Positions 40,342 through 48,641 of a stretch of DNA of 64,000 nucleotides are shown here, in pieces. Location of the stretch: positions 1,550,001 to 1,614,000 of the forward strand of contig NZ_CP179868.1 in assembly GCF_051379705.1 (NCBI RefSeq), read 5' to 3'. Position 1 is the stretch's first letter. The number at the start of each line of letters is the position of its first letter. Under the pieces are notes generated by a model. It worked only from the letters and a program-made list of their open reading frames with translations, was not told where the DNA came from and made no database searches. Position numbers and translations under genes: made by a program. Origin of the DNA: Ekhidna sp051379705 (lineage in GTDB: Bacteria > Bacteroidota > Bacteroidia > Cytophagales > Cyclobacteriaceae).

Positions 40342-42135
40342 ATGAAAAATCTAGCCTTATTGTTCCTTGCCACTGTACTAACTTTTTGTACACAACAAAC
40401 ACCGCAAGAAGAGCAACCGACCGCCAATGAAGCATTTGCTGAAATGCTTGAGAATTATGCTGAAGACGGCCTCAAGCTGTTCCCAATCAACGCCACCTTT
40501 CAGGGAGATAACAGGTATAATGATTTGTTGCGTAATGACCTCACTGCAAACTTCAATAATGAGCTAAAAACACATTATACCGGCTATCTGAAGAAGCTCG
40601 AAAGCTTTGATCGGAGCTCGCTATCTTCTGAGGAACAAATAAGCCATGATATCCTGAAATGGGAATGCGAAATCGCACTTGCAGAAATGCAATATCATGC
40701 AGGGTTGATGCCTGTAGATCAATTTTGGACGACTCAGCTAATGATTGGTCAGCTTGCTTCAGGATCAAGCGCACAACCATTTGAGACAAAAGAAGATTAT
40801 GACAACTGGCTAAAGCGTGTTGATGTATTTGTAGAATGGTGTGATACTGCGATTATGCGCATGAAAGAAGGCATTGCGCAAGACATTGTGTTACCAAAAT
40901 CTCTTTCGGCTAAAGTGATTCCCCAGCTGGCTGCATGGAAAGATGGCCCTGCCGAAACGCACCATTTCTACTTGCCGGCAAAAAACATTCCTGAGGAAAT
41001 TTCTATGGTAGATGTGGAAGACATAAAAGCAACCTATGCAGTTTTGGTTGAAAAAAAGGTGATACCAGCAATCAATCGCCTGCACGATTTCTTTAAAAAT
41101 GAATATTTGCCAGCTGGCAGAGAGACGTCTGGAATTGGAGCATTACCAAAAGGTGACGAATGGTATCAGCATCGTATCAAACTATATACAACCACAGATA
41201 TGACTGCCGATGAAGTGTTTGAACTGGGTAAGTCTGAAGTAGCACGTATCAGAGATGAAATGGAAAAAGTGATGGCTCAGGTTGGCTTTGAAGGCACATT
41301 GAATGAATTCTTCGATCACGTTCGAATGAACCCTGACCTCATGCCTTTCACGAATCCTCAGCAGGTTATCCACAATTTCAATGCAATTCATGAACGAATG
41401 AAGCCGAACCTTAATGAACTATTTGACCTGACTCCTAAAACTCCTTTTGAAGTAAGAAGAACAGAAGCATTCAGAGAAGCTTCAGCAAGTGCTGAATACA
41501 ACCCCGGCTCGATTGACGGCACACGTCCAGGTATTTTTTATGTACCTATTCCCAATGTAAGTCGCTATAATATGTACTCGGATGAAAGCCTATTTCTTCA
41601 CGAAGCGATTCCCGGGCACCATTATCAGATCTCACTGGCTCAGGAAAATGAGCAGCTGCCTTCCTTCCGAAGATCACTTTGGTACAGTAGCTATGGTGAA
41701 GGCTGGGCGCTCTACAGCGAGTCGTTAGGTAAAGAATTAGGCTTATACACAGACCCTTATCAGTATTTCGGAATGCTGAGTGCAGAAATGCACAGAGCGA
41801 TCAGACTTGTGGTGGATGCAGGGCTTCACGCCAAAGGATGGACACGAGAAGAAGCAATCCAATATTCACTCGAAAATGAAGCAGAATCAGAAGCAAGTAT
41901 CACTTCAGAGATCGAACGATACATGGCTGGGCCAGGTCAGGCGCTTTCATACAAAGTCGGCCAACTAAAAATTCTTGAGCTTAGAAAGCAAGCAAAAGAT
42001 GCTTTGGGTGATAAGTTTGACATTCGTGAATATCACAACATTGTTCTAGAATCCGGTTGCGTGCCACTGACAGTATTGGAGCGAAAAATTGAAAACTGGA
42101 TGGCTTCTAAATTAGAATCAATAAATAGAGACTAG
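40342..42135 (+). CDS. DUF885 family protein, putative exported metallopeptidase
   Basis: The 597-aa protein has an N-terminal signal (MKNLALLFLATVLTFC), probably a lipoprotein although the lipobox is imperfect, followed by the full DUF885 domain. Residues 420-427 read HEAIPGHH, the H-E-x-x-x-H metal-binding motif of this family; a distant Glu in ALYSESLGKELGL may complete the site. Members are distantly related to zinc peptidases and are abundant in Bacteroidota. The substrate is unknown. The ArsC-like gene starts 1 nt after its stop codon, so the two share a transcript. Confidence 0.9.
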   Translation: MKNLALLFLATVLTFCTQQTPQEEQPTANEAFAEMLENYAEDGLKLFPINATFQGDNRYNDLLRNDLTANFNNELKTHYTGYLKKLESFDRSSLSSEEQISHDILKWECEIALAEMQYHAGLMPVDQFWTTQLMIGQLASGSSAQPFETKEDYDNWLKRVDVFVEWCDTAIMRMKEGIAQDIVLPKSLSAKVIPQLAAWKDGPAETHHFYLPAKNIPEEISMVDVEDIKATYAVLVEKKVIPAINRLHDFFKNEYLPAGRETSGIGALPKGDEWYQHRIKLYTTTDMTADEVFELGKSEVARIRDEMEKVMAQVGFEGTLNEFFDHVRMNPDLMPFTNPQQVIHNFNAIHERMKPNLNELFDLTPKTPFEVRRTEAFREASASAEYNPGSIDGTRPGIFYVPIPNVSRYNMYSDESLFLHEAIPGHHYQISLAQENEQLPSFRRSLWYSSYGEGWALYSESLGKELGLYTDPYQYFGMLSAEMHRAIRLVVDAGLHAKGWTREEAIQYSLENEAESEASITSEIERYMAGPGQALSYKVGQLKILELRKQAKDALGDKFDIREYHNIVLESGCVPLTVLERKIENWMASKLESINRD

Positions 42136-42136
42136 A

Positions 42137-42490
42137 ATGAAAAAAGTTTATTACCTCTCTACATGTACCACATGCAAGCGAATCATGGACGAAATGGGAG
42201 ATTTGATTTCTGACTTTGAAAAACAAGACATAAAAAGTGATCAGATGACGTTTGATCAAATCGATGAGATGAAAAACAGGAGCGGGACTTACGAGTCGCT
42301 CTTCTCTAGAAAAGCGATGAAATATCGTTCGATGGGATTAGGTGATATGAATCTTTCCGAAAATGATTATCGGAAACTGATCCAAGAAGAATATACCTTT
42401 TTAAAGCGACCAGTTTTTCTAGTCGACGGTCAGATTTTTGTAGGAAATAGTAAAAAAACCATTGAAGAATTAAAGGCGCATCTAGCCTAG
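42137..42490 (+). CDS. ArsC/Spx-family protein
   Basis: This 117-aa thioredoxin-fold protein has STCTTCKRIMDEM (CxxC, about residues 10-13) and the ending KRPVFLVDGQIFVGNSKKTIEEL, matching the ArsC/YffB/Spx superfamily. Classical arsenate reductase activity needs an Arg triad that I cannot confirm, so the protein is best called an ArsC-like reductase or Spx-like adaptor. It follows the DUF885 gene by 1 nt. A very stable hairpin (42500-42531) separates it from the convergent amidohydrolase gene. Confidence 0.85.
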   Translation: MKKVYYLSTCTTCKRIMDEMGDLISDFEKQDIKSDQMTFDQIDEMKNRSGTYESLFSRKAMKYRSMGLGDMNLSENDYRKLIQEEYTFLKRPVFLVDGQIFVGNSKKTIEELKAHLA

Positions 42491-42499
42491 ATTGAATCA

Positions 42500-42531
42500 C
42501 TGAGCGATCTAAATATCTTTAGATCGCTCAG
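42500..42531. terminator. 14-bp perfect hairpin at a convergent junction
   Basis: CTGAGCGATCTAAA and TTTAGATCGCTCAG are perfect arms around TATC. The hairpin covers the last codons (ERSKDI) and the stop of the amidohydrolase gene and lies 10 nt past the ArsC-like gene. No T-run follows on either side, so it is probably a bidirectional roadblock or 3'-end-stabilising structure rather than a classical terminator. Confidence 0.55.
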
Positions 42532-43885
42532 CTATTTCAGCAAGTTTCGCATCAATCATTATACGATCCAGCCAACGACCTCTAACCATTACTCCTTCTG
42601 GATTTTTGAGATTCTTAATGTCTTCTAATGGGTTGTTGTTCAATAAAATAAGATCCGCACTCGCACCTTCTTTCACTTCGCCAAATTCACCTTCCATTTC
42701 AAAAAAGATGGCTGGATTTATGGTTCCGGTCTGAATGGCTTCCAGCGGAGTGAGTCCGGCTTCTATAATTCCGTTCAGCTCGTGATGAATAGAAAATCCC
42801 GGCACATTAAAGACTTGAGGTGCGTCCGAACCAAGTAACAACCCATGTCCATTGGCATGCAGTTTTTTGATAAGCTCATGTCGTATATCTGTAAAAAGCA
42901 CAAACTTATCGACCGTAAATTCCGGATCTCCAATCAGGTTTTTCTTGCTATTCACCCACTGAGTCACAGTTGATTTCGGCATGTACTTAAAATCAGGATC
43001 ATTTTCCTTAATTTCTTCAGGATCTACAGGTGAAAACCATCGAACAAATAAACTTTGGGTAGGCACCACCCAAACCTTATTCATTTTAGTCAAAGCAACC
43101 AATTCACCTATTTTAGATCTATCTGCCAAATGGGTGAAACTGTATCCAAAAAATCCATTTTGATCAGGTGCTACATTTGCACTCTCCGGCACCAGGCCTT
43201 CCAGAAACCCGTCCACATGATCTATAGAACCATATCCACTAGCAATCGCGTGCCTTATACCTACATCAACCGGAACATGTCCGCTAAAACCAATCCCAAC
43301 CTCATTGGCTGTTTTCACAATCTCATTAAACACCTCCAACTTTAATCCTGGATGAATTTTCAAAAAGTCATAGCCATCGGCTTTGAACTGTGTGATTTTT
43401 TCTCTGGCCTCTGCTTTCGTTTTTACGGAGTTTCCATTTACCGAAGGACTTGAAGTAAATATTCTTGGACTTAATATCTCATTATTAGCGGCTTGCGATC
43501 GAAGCTTTAAGTGTTCCGGATGTCCAAGCATTCCCCTGATAGTCGTCACGCCATTGGATAGGTATAGAAATAAGGTCTCATCTGTCCGATCTCTACCCCA
43601 CTGAGGTGAAGGAATGTGTGCATGCATTTCGGCCAGACCCGGCATTAGATAGCCACCATTACCGTCAATGATCGTAGCATCACCCTGATTTATCTCTTTT
43701 GCAATCGCTTTGATCATTCCATTCTTAACAAGAACACTCATCCCTTCAGCAATGCTTCCATCACTAACATCTATGATTTTTACATCTTTTATGAGAGTCA
43801 TTGGAAAATCAGTGTCTGAAGCTGATTCCTGAGCAGAACAGGATGTAATCAGTAGAAGCAAGAGTGTTTTTATGAGATGTTTCAT
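42509..43885 (-). CDS. Amidohydrolase family lipoprotein
   Basis: This 458-aa metal-dependent amidohydrolase belongs to the imidazolonepropionase/prolidase-like group and carries a lipoprotein signal (LLLLITSCSAQ). The TIM-barrel metal motifs are present: AEMHAHIP (HxH), a carboxylated-Lys or His region near FLKIHPGLKL, GFSGHVPVDVG and GSIDHVDGF for further histidines, and GSDAPQVFN for the catalytic Asp. The C-terminal part returns to the urease-like beta sandwich (GEVKEGASADLILLNNNPLEDI). It is anchored in the envelope and probably acts on peptides or amides. The last codons lie inside a strong hairpin. Confidence 0.9.
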   Translation of the reverse strand: MKHLIKTLLLLLITSCSAQESASDTDFPMTLIKDVKIIDVSDGSIAEGMSVLVKNGMIKAIAKEINQGDATIIDGNGGYLMPGLAEMHAHIPSPQWGRDRTDETLFLYLSNGVTTIRGMLGHPEHLKLRSQAANNEILSPRIFTSSPSVNGNSVKTKAEAREKITQFKADGYDFLKIHPGLKLEVFNEIVKTANEVGIGFSGHVPVDVGIRHAIASGYGSIDHVDGFLEGLVPESANVAPDQNGFFGYSFTHLADRSKIGELVALTKMNKVWVVPTQSLFVRWFSPVDPEEIKENDPDFKYMPKSTVTQWVNSKKNLIGDPEFTVDKFVLFTDIRHELIKKLHANGHGLLLGSDAPQVFNVPGFSIHHELNGIIEAGLTPLEAIQTGTINPAIFFEMEGEFGEVKEGASADLILLNNNPLEDIKNLKNPEGVMVRGRWLDRIMIDAKLAEIAERSKDI

Positions 43886-44077
43886 GATTGTAGTTTGGAT
43901 TAAGATACGGATACTATCGACGAGTAAGAATCAATTTGTGACGAACGGCTAAATCGTCCTAAAAATCGATTTTAAGATTAAAGTAACACTTTAAGTGTAT
44001 GCATCTATTAAGCATTAGTCACATTACTTATATGTAAATGAGTGAATATAATGGGTAAAACAAGGCAAATCCACCTC

Positions 44078-44085
44078 TAAGTTTG
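44078..44085 (+). promoter_or_regulatory. -7 element of the 44113 gene
   Basis: TAAGTTTG matches TAnnTTTG exactly. It overlaps the in-frame TTG at 44083, so that codon is not the start; ATG 44113 follows 27 nt later. Confidence 0.5.
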
Positions 44086-44112
44086 TATCGTACCAAACCC
44101 ACCAAATTGGTT

Positions 44113-44997
44113 ATGTTGTTACACACACTAATATTGAACACTGCGCTTTCACTGTTTGCTCCACAGGAGTTGACAGATGGAAAACAAAATGATTCTGCTG
44201 AGGCGAAAGCCGTCGCAGGGCAATCTGTAATGGAAACAGTTTTTGATCGTTTCCATATCAATTACGAAATGAGTCGGACACACAAGATTGGATACTACAA
44301 AGAATCCATGTCAGACGCTCAGTCCATTTATTATCTAGCTGATGGAATCGTAGATATTTTTATACCATCCAACCTAAATCAGGTTGAGAATGCCTCGATC
44401 TCTCCCATTAAGACAAGAAAGAAGGCATTTAAAGAAATAAATGAAGAAAACCTGCTCTTCGGAAATGCCAGTGACATGGCCAGATCTTCTGTTTGGAGAC
44501 CTAATTCCTTTTTGAGTGAAAAGAATAGAGATCATTATACATTCAGCTATCTCGCTGATACTATAATCAATGAAAATGAAGTCTCAATTATAGCTTTTGA
44601 ACCTTCAAAAACCAATGGAAAGGCTATTGGTAAAATCTATGTCGACAAATCCAGCTTTGCTATTTTAAAAATCGACTACCGACCTATTGTGCATCATTCC
44701 AAATATTGGAGCAAAGTATCATGGACTGAAGAATTCAAATTCAAGAATGGAGCCTATGAACTTTCCAATGTGAAATTTCATGGAACCAGTATAGAAAATG
44801 ACTTTCAATACGACGCAATTCTGATTATGGATCAATTGGAGGTGCTCAGCCGTATCCCTGAAAATGAATCATACATTCAAGAAAACGTCTCTCTTTTTGA
44901 AAAGGCTGATGAAGAGTTTACCGATAGCTTCTGGGAAGGTTATGATTTTTTGAAGCGCTCGCTAAGTGCAGAACCCCACTTGTTAACCCAAAACTAA
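44113..44997 (+). CDS. Exported hypothetical protein, 294 aa
   Basis: ATG 44113 yields a short signal-like N-terminus (MLLHTLILNTALSLFAPQELT). The rest is a soluble domain of alternating strands. It contains SIIAFEPSKTNGKAIGKIYVDKSSFAILKIDYRP, which resembles the beta-sheet core of Bacteroidota exported proteins near DUF5686/carboxypeptidase-like families, but the TonB-like and barrel regions of those are absent. No function can be assigned. The next gene starts 33 nt later, with its start codon inside a long hairpin. Confidence 0.7.
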   Translation: MLLHTLILNTALSLFAPQELTDGKQNDSAEAKAVAGQSVMETVFDRFHINYEMSRTHKIGYYKESMSDAQSIYYLADGIVDIFIPSNLNQVENASISPIKTRKKAFKEINEENLLFGNASDMARSSVWRPNSFLSEKNRDHYTFSYLADTIINENEVSIIAFEPSKTNGKAIGKIYVDKSSFAILKIDYRPIVHHSKYWSKVSWTEEFKFKNGAYELSNVKFHGTSIENDFQYDAILIMDQLEVLSRIPENESYIQENVSLFEKADEEFTDSFWEGYDFLKRSLSAEPHLLTQN

Positions 44998-45004
44998 GAA
45001 CTAC

Positions 45005-45036
45005 AATCATGGATTCTCGTAAGAGAATTCATGATT
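45005..45036 (+). promoter_or_regulatory. Hairpin that buries the start codon of the dioxygenase-like gene
   Basis: AATCATGGATTCTC and GAGAATTCATGATT pair over 14 bp (one G-U) around GTAA. The ATG of the next gene (45031-45033) is inside the 3' arm. There is no T-run, so a translational control element is more likely than a terminator. Confidence 0.5.
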
Positions 45037-45606
45037 AAGTACCTTCCCTTCCTATTTCTTTTTGCCTGCGGTATAGATCGAGATATTCCGGAGCTCACAA
45101 AAATTGAATTGACCAAGCTTCAAGAATATACCCGCATGGATCCTGTTCATAGGGTACAAATTTCAGATGACTTTGAATCAGGGGAATCCCTATTGCTATG
45201 CCTCCGGTTCGTTGACCTCAGCTCTCGAGAACCACTCAACAACCAGATAATTCATTTTTATCATGCAGATGCGGATGGCGAATACCGACCAACCATACCA
45301 GGAGATGAAACGACCGCACGCTTGAGTGGAGATGCGGTTACCGATGTAGAGGGACAAGTATTTCTTAAAACAACCTTGCCGGGAGATTATGGAAGTTCCT
45401 CGGATAACAGACACATTCACACCACCGTATTTGGCGCTACGCCAGCGGCCTATGACATCCACTTTAAACAGTATACCGGATTTATGGGTGCGCGCTTTAT
45501 TGACGGAAGTGATCAACATTTTTTGGCCTACTTAAAGAAAGACGCCAGGGGTAATTTGGTATCTTTCTTGACCATTGAAGTCAAAAATCCTAATTTTCTT
45601 CCATGA
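45031..45606 (+). CDS. Intradiol ring-cleavage dioxygenase-like lipoprotein
   Basis: The 191-aa protein has a lipoprotein signal (MIKYLPFLFLFAC, Cys13) and a domain resembling intradiol dioxygenases, which cleave catechols with non-haem Fe(III). The expected iron ligands are visible: a Tyr in HADADGEY, a Tyr in LPGDYG, and two His in RHIHTTVFG. The protein is shorter than catechol or protocatechuate dioxygenases and exported, so its substrate, and whether it is an active enzyme, are open. The start codon is within a hairpin. It overlaps the following regulator gene by 4 nt (ATGA). Confidence 0.82.
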   Translation: MIKYLPFLFLFACGIDRDIPELTKIELTKLQEYTRMDPVHRVQISDDFESGESLLLCLRFVDLSSREPLNNQIIHFYHADADGEYRPTIPGDETTARLSGDAVTDVEGQVFLKTTLPGDYGSSSDNRHIHTTVFGATPAAYDIHFKQYTGFMGARFIDGSDQHFLAYLKKDARGNLVSFLTIEVKNPNFLP

Positions 45607-46571
45607 ACCGAATCGACCGACTCAATGCATTACTAATCCACCTACAAGGTAAACCTCGTGTAACTATTGGGGAGTTAGAGGAACGATTTGAAGTCGGACG
45701 AAGAACCATTTTCAGAGACATTCGGTCATTGATTGATTCAGGCGTGCCAATAGGTGGCGACGCTGGTGAAGGATATTTTATCGTAGAAGGCTATCACCTT
45801 CCTCCGGTGGTGTTTGATAAAGAAGAGGCTAGCGCCATCCTTTTAGGAGCAAAGTTTATCGAGAGAAGTGCTGATCCTCATACCATTCAAACATTTGAAA
45901 AGGCGATGTACAAAATAAAGGCTGTGCTGAAATACTCTGATAAGGAATTTCTAGACAATCTGGAAGATCGAATTTCAATTCGTCCAGGACCTTCACCAAA
46001 CCCTACTCCAGACTCACATATTGCAGAAATACAGCTAGCAATTGCTACCAACAGGTTAATTGATATCACATATTATTCTCAATACAATGATTCCACGACA
46101 CAGCGAGAAGTAGAGCCTTTAGGAATGGTTTTCTATTCTGGCCGATGGCATCTCATCGCTTATTGTCGTTTGAGAAAAGACTTGAGGGATTTTCGGGCAG
46201 ATCGCATTCAGAAGGTAAAAGTGCTTGGAGAAAACATCGACCCTTCAAAACATCCAAACTATATGGACTTTTTAAATGAAGCACTACTCGGTACGGACGC
46301 GAAAGAAGCTACTATTATTTGTTCAGCTTTGGTCGCTCGGTTTATGGGTGAACAAAAATATTATCAGGGTTTTGTGGAGGAAAAAAAGCTTGAAGATGGC
46401 CGATATGAGATGAAATTTGTGACTCCATACTATGATTATTTTGCACGATGGCTGATGATGTATGGAAAAGAGATAGAGATCATTTCACCCTCTGAACTTC
46501 AGGGCTATGCGGCAAATTTGGCCAAAGAACTTCTTGAACATCACAGTGCCCCATTTTTAGCTAAAACGTAA
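45603..46571 (+). CDS. YafY-type WYL-domain transcriptional regulator
   Basis: This 322-aa regulator has an N-terminal helix-turn-helix (HTH_11; ITIGELEERFEVGRRTIFRDIRSL, about 20-45). The following wing is GVPIGGDAGEGYFI, and a WYL domain at about 145-215 (LIDITYYSQYN, REVEPLGMVFYSGRWHLIAYC) is expected to bind a small ligand or nucleic acid. A C-terminal WCX region completes it. The next genes (NTF2-like, then GyrI-like, VOC and DUF1801) are the usual company of YafY regulators. The palindrome at 47081-47100 is a likely target site. Confidence 0.92.
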   Translation: MNRIDRLNALLIHLQGKPRVTIGELEERFEVGRRTIFRDIRSLIDSGVPIGGDAGEGYFIVEGYHLPPVVFDKEEASAILLGAKFIERSADPHTIQTFEKAMYKIKAVLKYSDKEFLDNLEDRISIRPGPSPNPTPDSHIAEIQLAIATNRLIDITYYSQYNDSTTQREVEPLGMVFYSGRWHLIAYCRLRKDLRDFRADRIQKVKVLGENIDPSKHPNYMDFLNEALLGTDAKEATIICSALVARFMGEQKYYQGFVEEKKLEDGRYEMKFVTPYYDYFARWLMMYGKEIEIISPSELQGYAANLAKELLEHHSAPFLAKT

Positions 46572-46576
46572 TTCAA

Positions 46577-47059
46577 ATGAAACAATCATTCGCTGCTTTC
46601 TTTCTACTATTCTCTACACTATCATTTAGTCAGGCGGTACAAAAAGAAATCGATGAGCAAATATGGATCCCCTTTACCAAAGCCTGGGAATCAAATGATG
46701 GTGACGCTTACAATGCGATACATTCCGATAATGTCTGGAGGATCAATCCGGGGAGACTTTTGGTTGGTGATGAATACAAAAAGAGGAATTCGGATCGGAT
46801 GAAAGGACAAGAAAAAAACAGCATTATCGAGTTCTCCTTTGAAACAAGAACTGAAAATGGACCTAATGCGTACGAAGTGGGCTACTATCGCATTACCCGA
46901 GCTTCAGATGGACAACAATTTGTTGGTCGGTTCCATGTTGCTTTACAGAAAATCAAGGGTGCATGGAAGATTACACAAGACTGGGACACCGATGAAATAA
47001 ATGGAGTTAAGCTCACAACAGAAGGCCTAAAAAACAGAGCATTCATACATTTTCAATAA
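46577..47059 (+). CDS. Exported NTF2/SnoaL-like protein
   Basis: The 160-aa protein has a signal peptide (MKQSFAAFFLLFSTLSFSQA) and a cone-shaped NTF2-like domain of the DUF4440/SnoaL class: IWIPFTKAWESNDGDAYNAIHSDNVWRINPG, then FVGRFHVALQKIKGAWKITQDWDTD. Such domains bind small hydrophobic molecules or act as dimerising lids. No catalytic residues can be named with confidence. It follows the YafY-type regulator gene by 5 nt and is likely in its operon. Confidence 0.83.
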   Translation: MKQSFAAFFLLFSTLSFSQAVQKEIDEQIWIPFTKAWESNDGDAYNAIHSDNVWRINPGRLLVGDEYKKRNSDRMKGQEKNSIIEFSFETRTENGPNAYEVGYYRITRASDGQQFVGRFHVALQKIKGAWKITQDWDTDEINGVKLTTEGLKNRAFIHFQ

Positions 47060-47080
47060 TTTTTCTTACTTCAAAATCCG

Positions 47081-47100
47081 AGTGACATAGGGCTGTCACT
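47081..47100. promoter_or_regulatory. Palindromic operator upstream of the GyrI-VOC-DUF1801 operon
   Basis: AGTGACA and TGTCACT are perfect inverted arms around TAGGGC, 44 bp before the ATG at 47144. No T-run follows. The nearest DNA-binding protein is the YafY regulator encoded at 45603-46571, which I infer to bind here. Confidence 0.5.
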
Positions 47101-47143
47101 GACACTCGTTTCTTTGTTTTCATAATCTAAAACGCACACAATT

Positions 47144-47785
47144 ATGGAAGCAATTATCGAAAAGCTAGACCTCAAAAAAGAAGACTCAAACTACTATTCC
47201 GCAAAGAAGAAACCAGAGCTGCGAGACCTGGATAGCTACTATTACCTATCATTATCAGGACGTTGCGATCCTCAAAGTGACCAGTTTCTTGAAGCTATAG
47301 ACAAACTATATGCCGTTGCTTATGCCATCAAATTCATCTGCAAAGCAGAAGATATGGATTTCGTTGTACCCAAAATGGAAGGCTTTTGGTGGATCGATGG
47401 AGGACTAGAAGCACAGCATAAATTTGCACAAACGCCAGCTGATCAGTGGAATTGGAAGATTGTTATCCGCATGCCTGATTTCGTGGAAGGTGATCACTAT
47501 TACCGGGCTATCCAAAAAGTTAAGGCCAAGAATCCAGCCCTTCTGTCCAACGATGAACTCAAGTTTGAGCTTATCAATGAAGGACTTTGCGTTCAAGGCT
47601 TACATATTGGTAGCTTCTATGAGGAAGAGCCCACAATCGAATCAATCATGAATTATATTCAAGAAAATGGTCTTGAAGTAAGTGGATACCATCACGAAAT
47701 CTATCTTAGTGATCCCAGACGGACACCAGAGGACAAACTGAAAACAATTCTTAGGTACGCTGTAAAAAAAGTAAAAAATGAATAA
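47144..47785 (+). CDS. GyrI-like small-molecule-binding protein
   Basis: This 213-aa cytosolic protein has the GyrI-like/SHS2 fold: YYYLSLSGRCDPQSDQFLEAIDKLYAVAYAIKFICK in the N-terminal half, MEGFWWIDG in the middle and LCVQGLHIGSFYEEEPTIESIMNYIQENG, then GYHHEIYLSDPRRTPEDKLKTILRYAVK, at the C-terminus. These proteins bind or hydrolyse small cationic or toxic compounds, often under control of HTH regulators. It is the first gene of an operon whose next gene overlaps its end by 8 nt. Confidence 0.88.
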   Translation: MEAIIEKLDLKKEDSNYYSAKKKPELRDLDSYYYLSLSGRCDPQSDQFLEAIDKLYAVAYAIKFICKAEDMDFVVPKMEGFWWIDGGLEAQHKFAQTPADQWNWKIVIRMPDFVEGDHYYRAIQKVKAKNPALLSNDELKFELINEGLCVQGLHIGSFYEEEPTIESIMNYIQENGLEVSGYHHEIYLSDPRRTPEDKLKTILRYAVKKVKNE

Positions 47786-48149
47786 TAAGATACTTGGTTT
47801 GCGAACCGTGATATATCTGGTTCCGGACATTGAAGAAGCCAAAAAATGGTACACAAAGGCTTTTGGAAAAGATCCATACTTTGATGAGCCTTTTTATGTT
47901 GGATATGAAATCGGCGGATATGAACTTGGTTTGCATCCAGAAAATGAGAATCAAAACCGGGCTGATAATGTAGAAGCCTATTGGGGAGTAGAGGACATCC
48001 GGTCTGAACACGCCCGCTTCATTGGACTAGGTGCAAAACAGCATACCGAAATTAAGGAAGTTGGAGGTGGTATAGAAGTAACTACTCTGCTTGATCCGTG
48101 GAACAATTTGATTGGGCTGATTTACAATCCTCACTTCAAACTTGGATGA
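47778..48149 (+). CDS. VOC-family (glyoxalase-like) protein
   Basis: The 123-aa protein has two beta-alpha-beta-beta-beta units of the vicinal oxygen chelate fold: TVIYLVPDIEEAKKWYTKAFGKDPYFDEPFYVGYEIGGYELGLHPE, then AYWGVEDIRSEHARFIGLGA and EVTTLLDPWNNLIGLIYNPHF. Possible metal ligands (His, Glu) are present but not conclusive, so it may be a glyoxalase-like enzyme or a resistance/binding protein. It overlaps the GyrI-like gene by 8 nt and the DUF1801 gene by 4 nt. Confidence 0.9.
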   Translation: MNNKILGLRTVIYLVPDIEEAKKWYTKAFGKDPYFDEPFYVGYEIGGYELGLHPENENQNRADNVEAYWGVEDIRSEHARFIGLGAKQHTEIKEVGGGIEVTTLLDPWNNLIGLIYNPHFKLG

Positions 48150-48499
48150 AAACTGTTGAAAGCTTTATACTAGGACTCGATGGCCAGCAAAAGGCCATCG
48201 TCTCCTTTTTACATCAACGCCTTTCACTGCATCATGATTTGATTGCCAAGATTAGCTATAACATTCCCATGTATTATAAAAGAAAATGGGTCTGTTACCT
48301 CAATCCAATCAAAAATGATGGTATCGAACTAGCGTTTATAAAAGGCCATCGGCTATCCAATGACCAGGGCTTGCTGGTTTCCAAAGGTCGAAAAAGGATA
48401 TCGGGAATTGAACTTCATGATATTCAATCTATTCCTCTACGCTCTATTGATGAAATAGTCCAGGAAGCATTGATTATTGACCAACTCCATAGCATCTAA
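48146..48499 (+). CDS. DUF1801 domain protein
   Basis: ATG 48146, in an ATGA overlap with the VOC gene, gives a 117-aa protein that is one DUF1801 (YdhG-like) domain: KAIVSFLHQRLSLHHDLIAKISYNIPMYYKRKWVCYLNPIKNDGIELAFIKG and KRISGIELHDIQSIPLRSIDEIVQEAL. The fold resembles frataxin-like or iron-related small proteins, but the function is unknown. A longer frame from 48098 is rejected because it would overlap the VOC gene by 52 nt. It ends the YafY-associated operon. Confidence 0.86.
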   Translation: MKTVESFILGLDGQQKAIVSFLHQRLSLHHDLIAKISYNIPMYYKRKWVCYLNPIKNDGIELAFIKGHRLSNDQGLLVSKGRKRISGIELHDIQSIPLRSIDEIVQEALIIDQLHSI

Positions 48500-48641
48500 T
48501 TTCAGTTGCTGTAAGCAAATTACTTAAGTATCTAATCCGTGAATTCACCTAATTTTTACTTCAAAAAATAGATGGTTCAAAGAAATCAGTCGAAATCCAT
48601 CCTAGCTACTTTATCTTTCGATAACAATCACTACTACTTTT

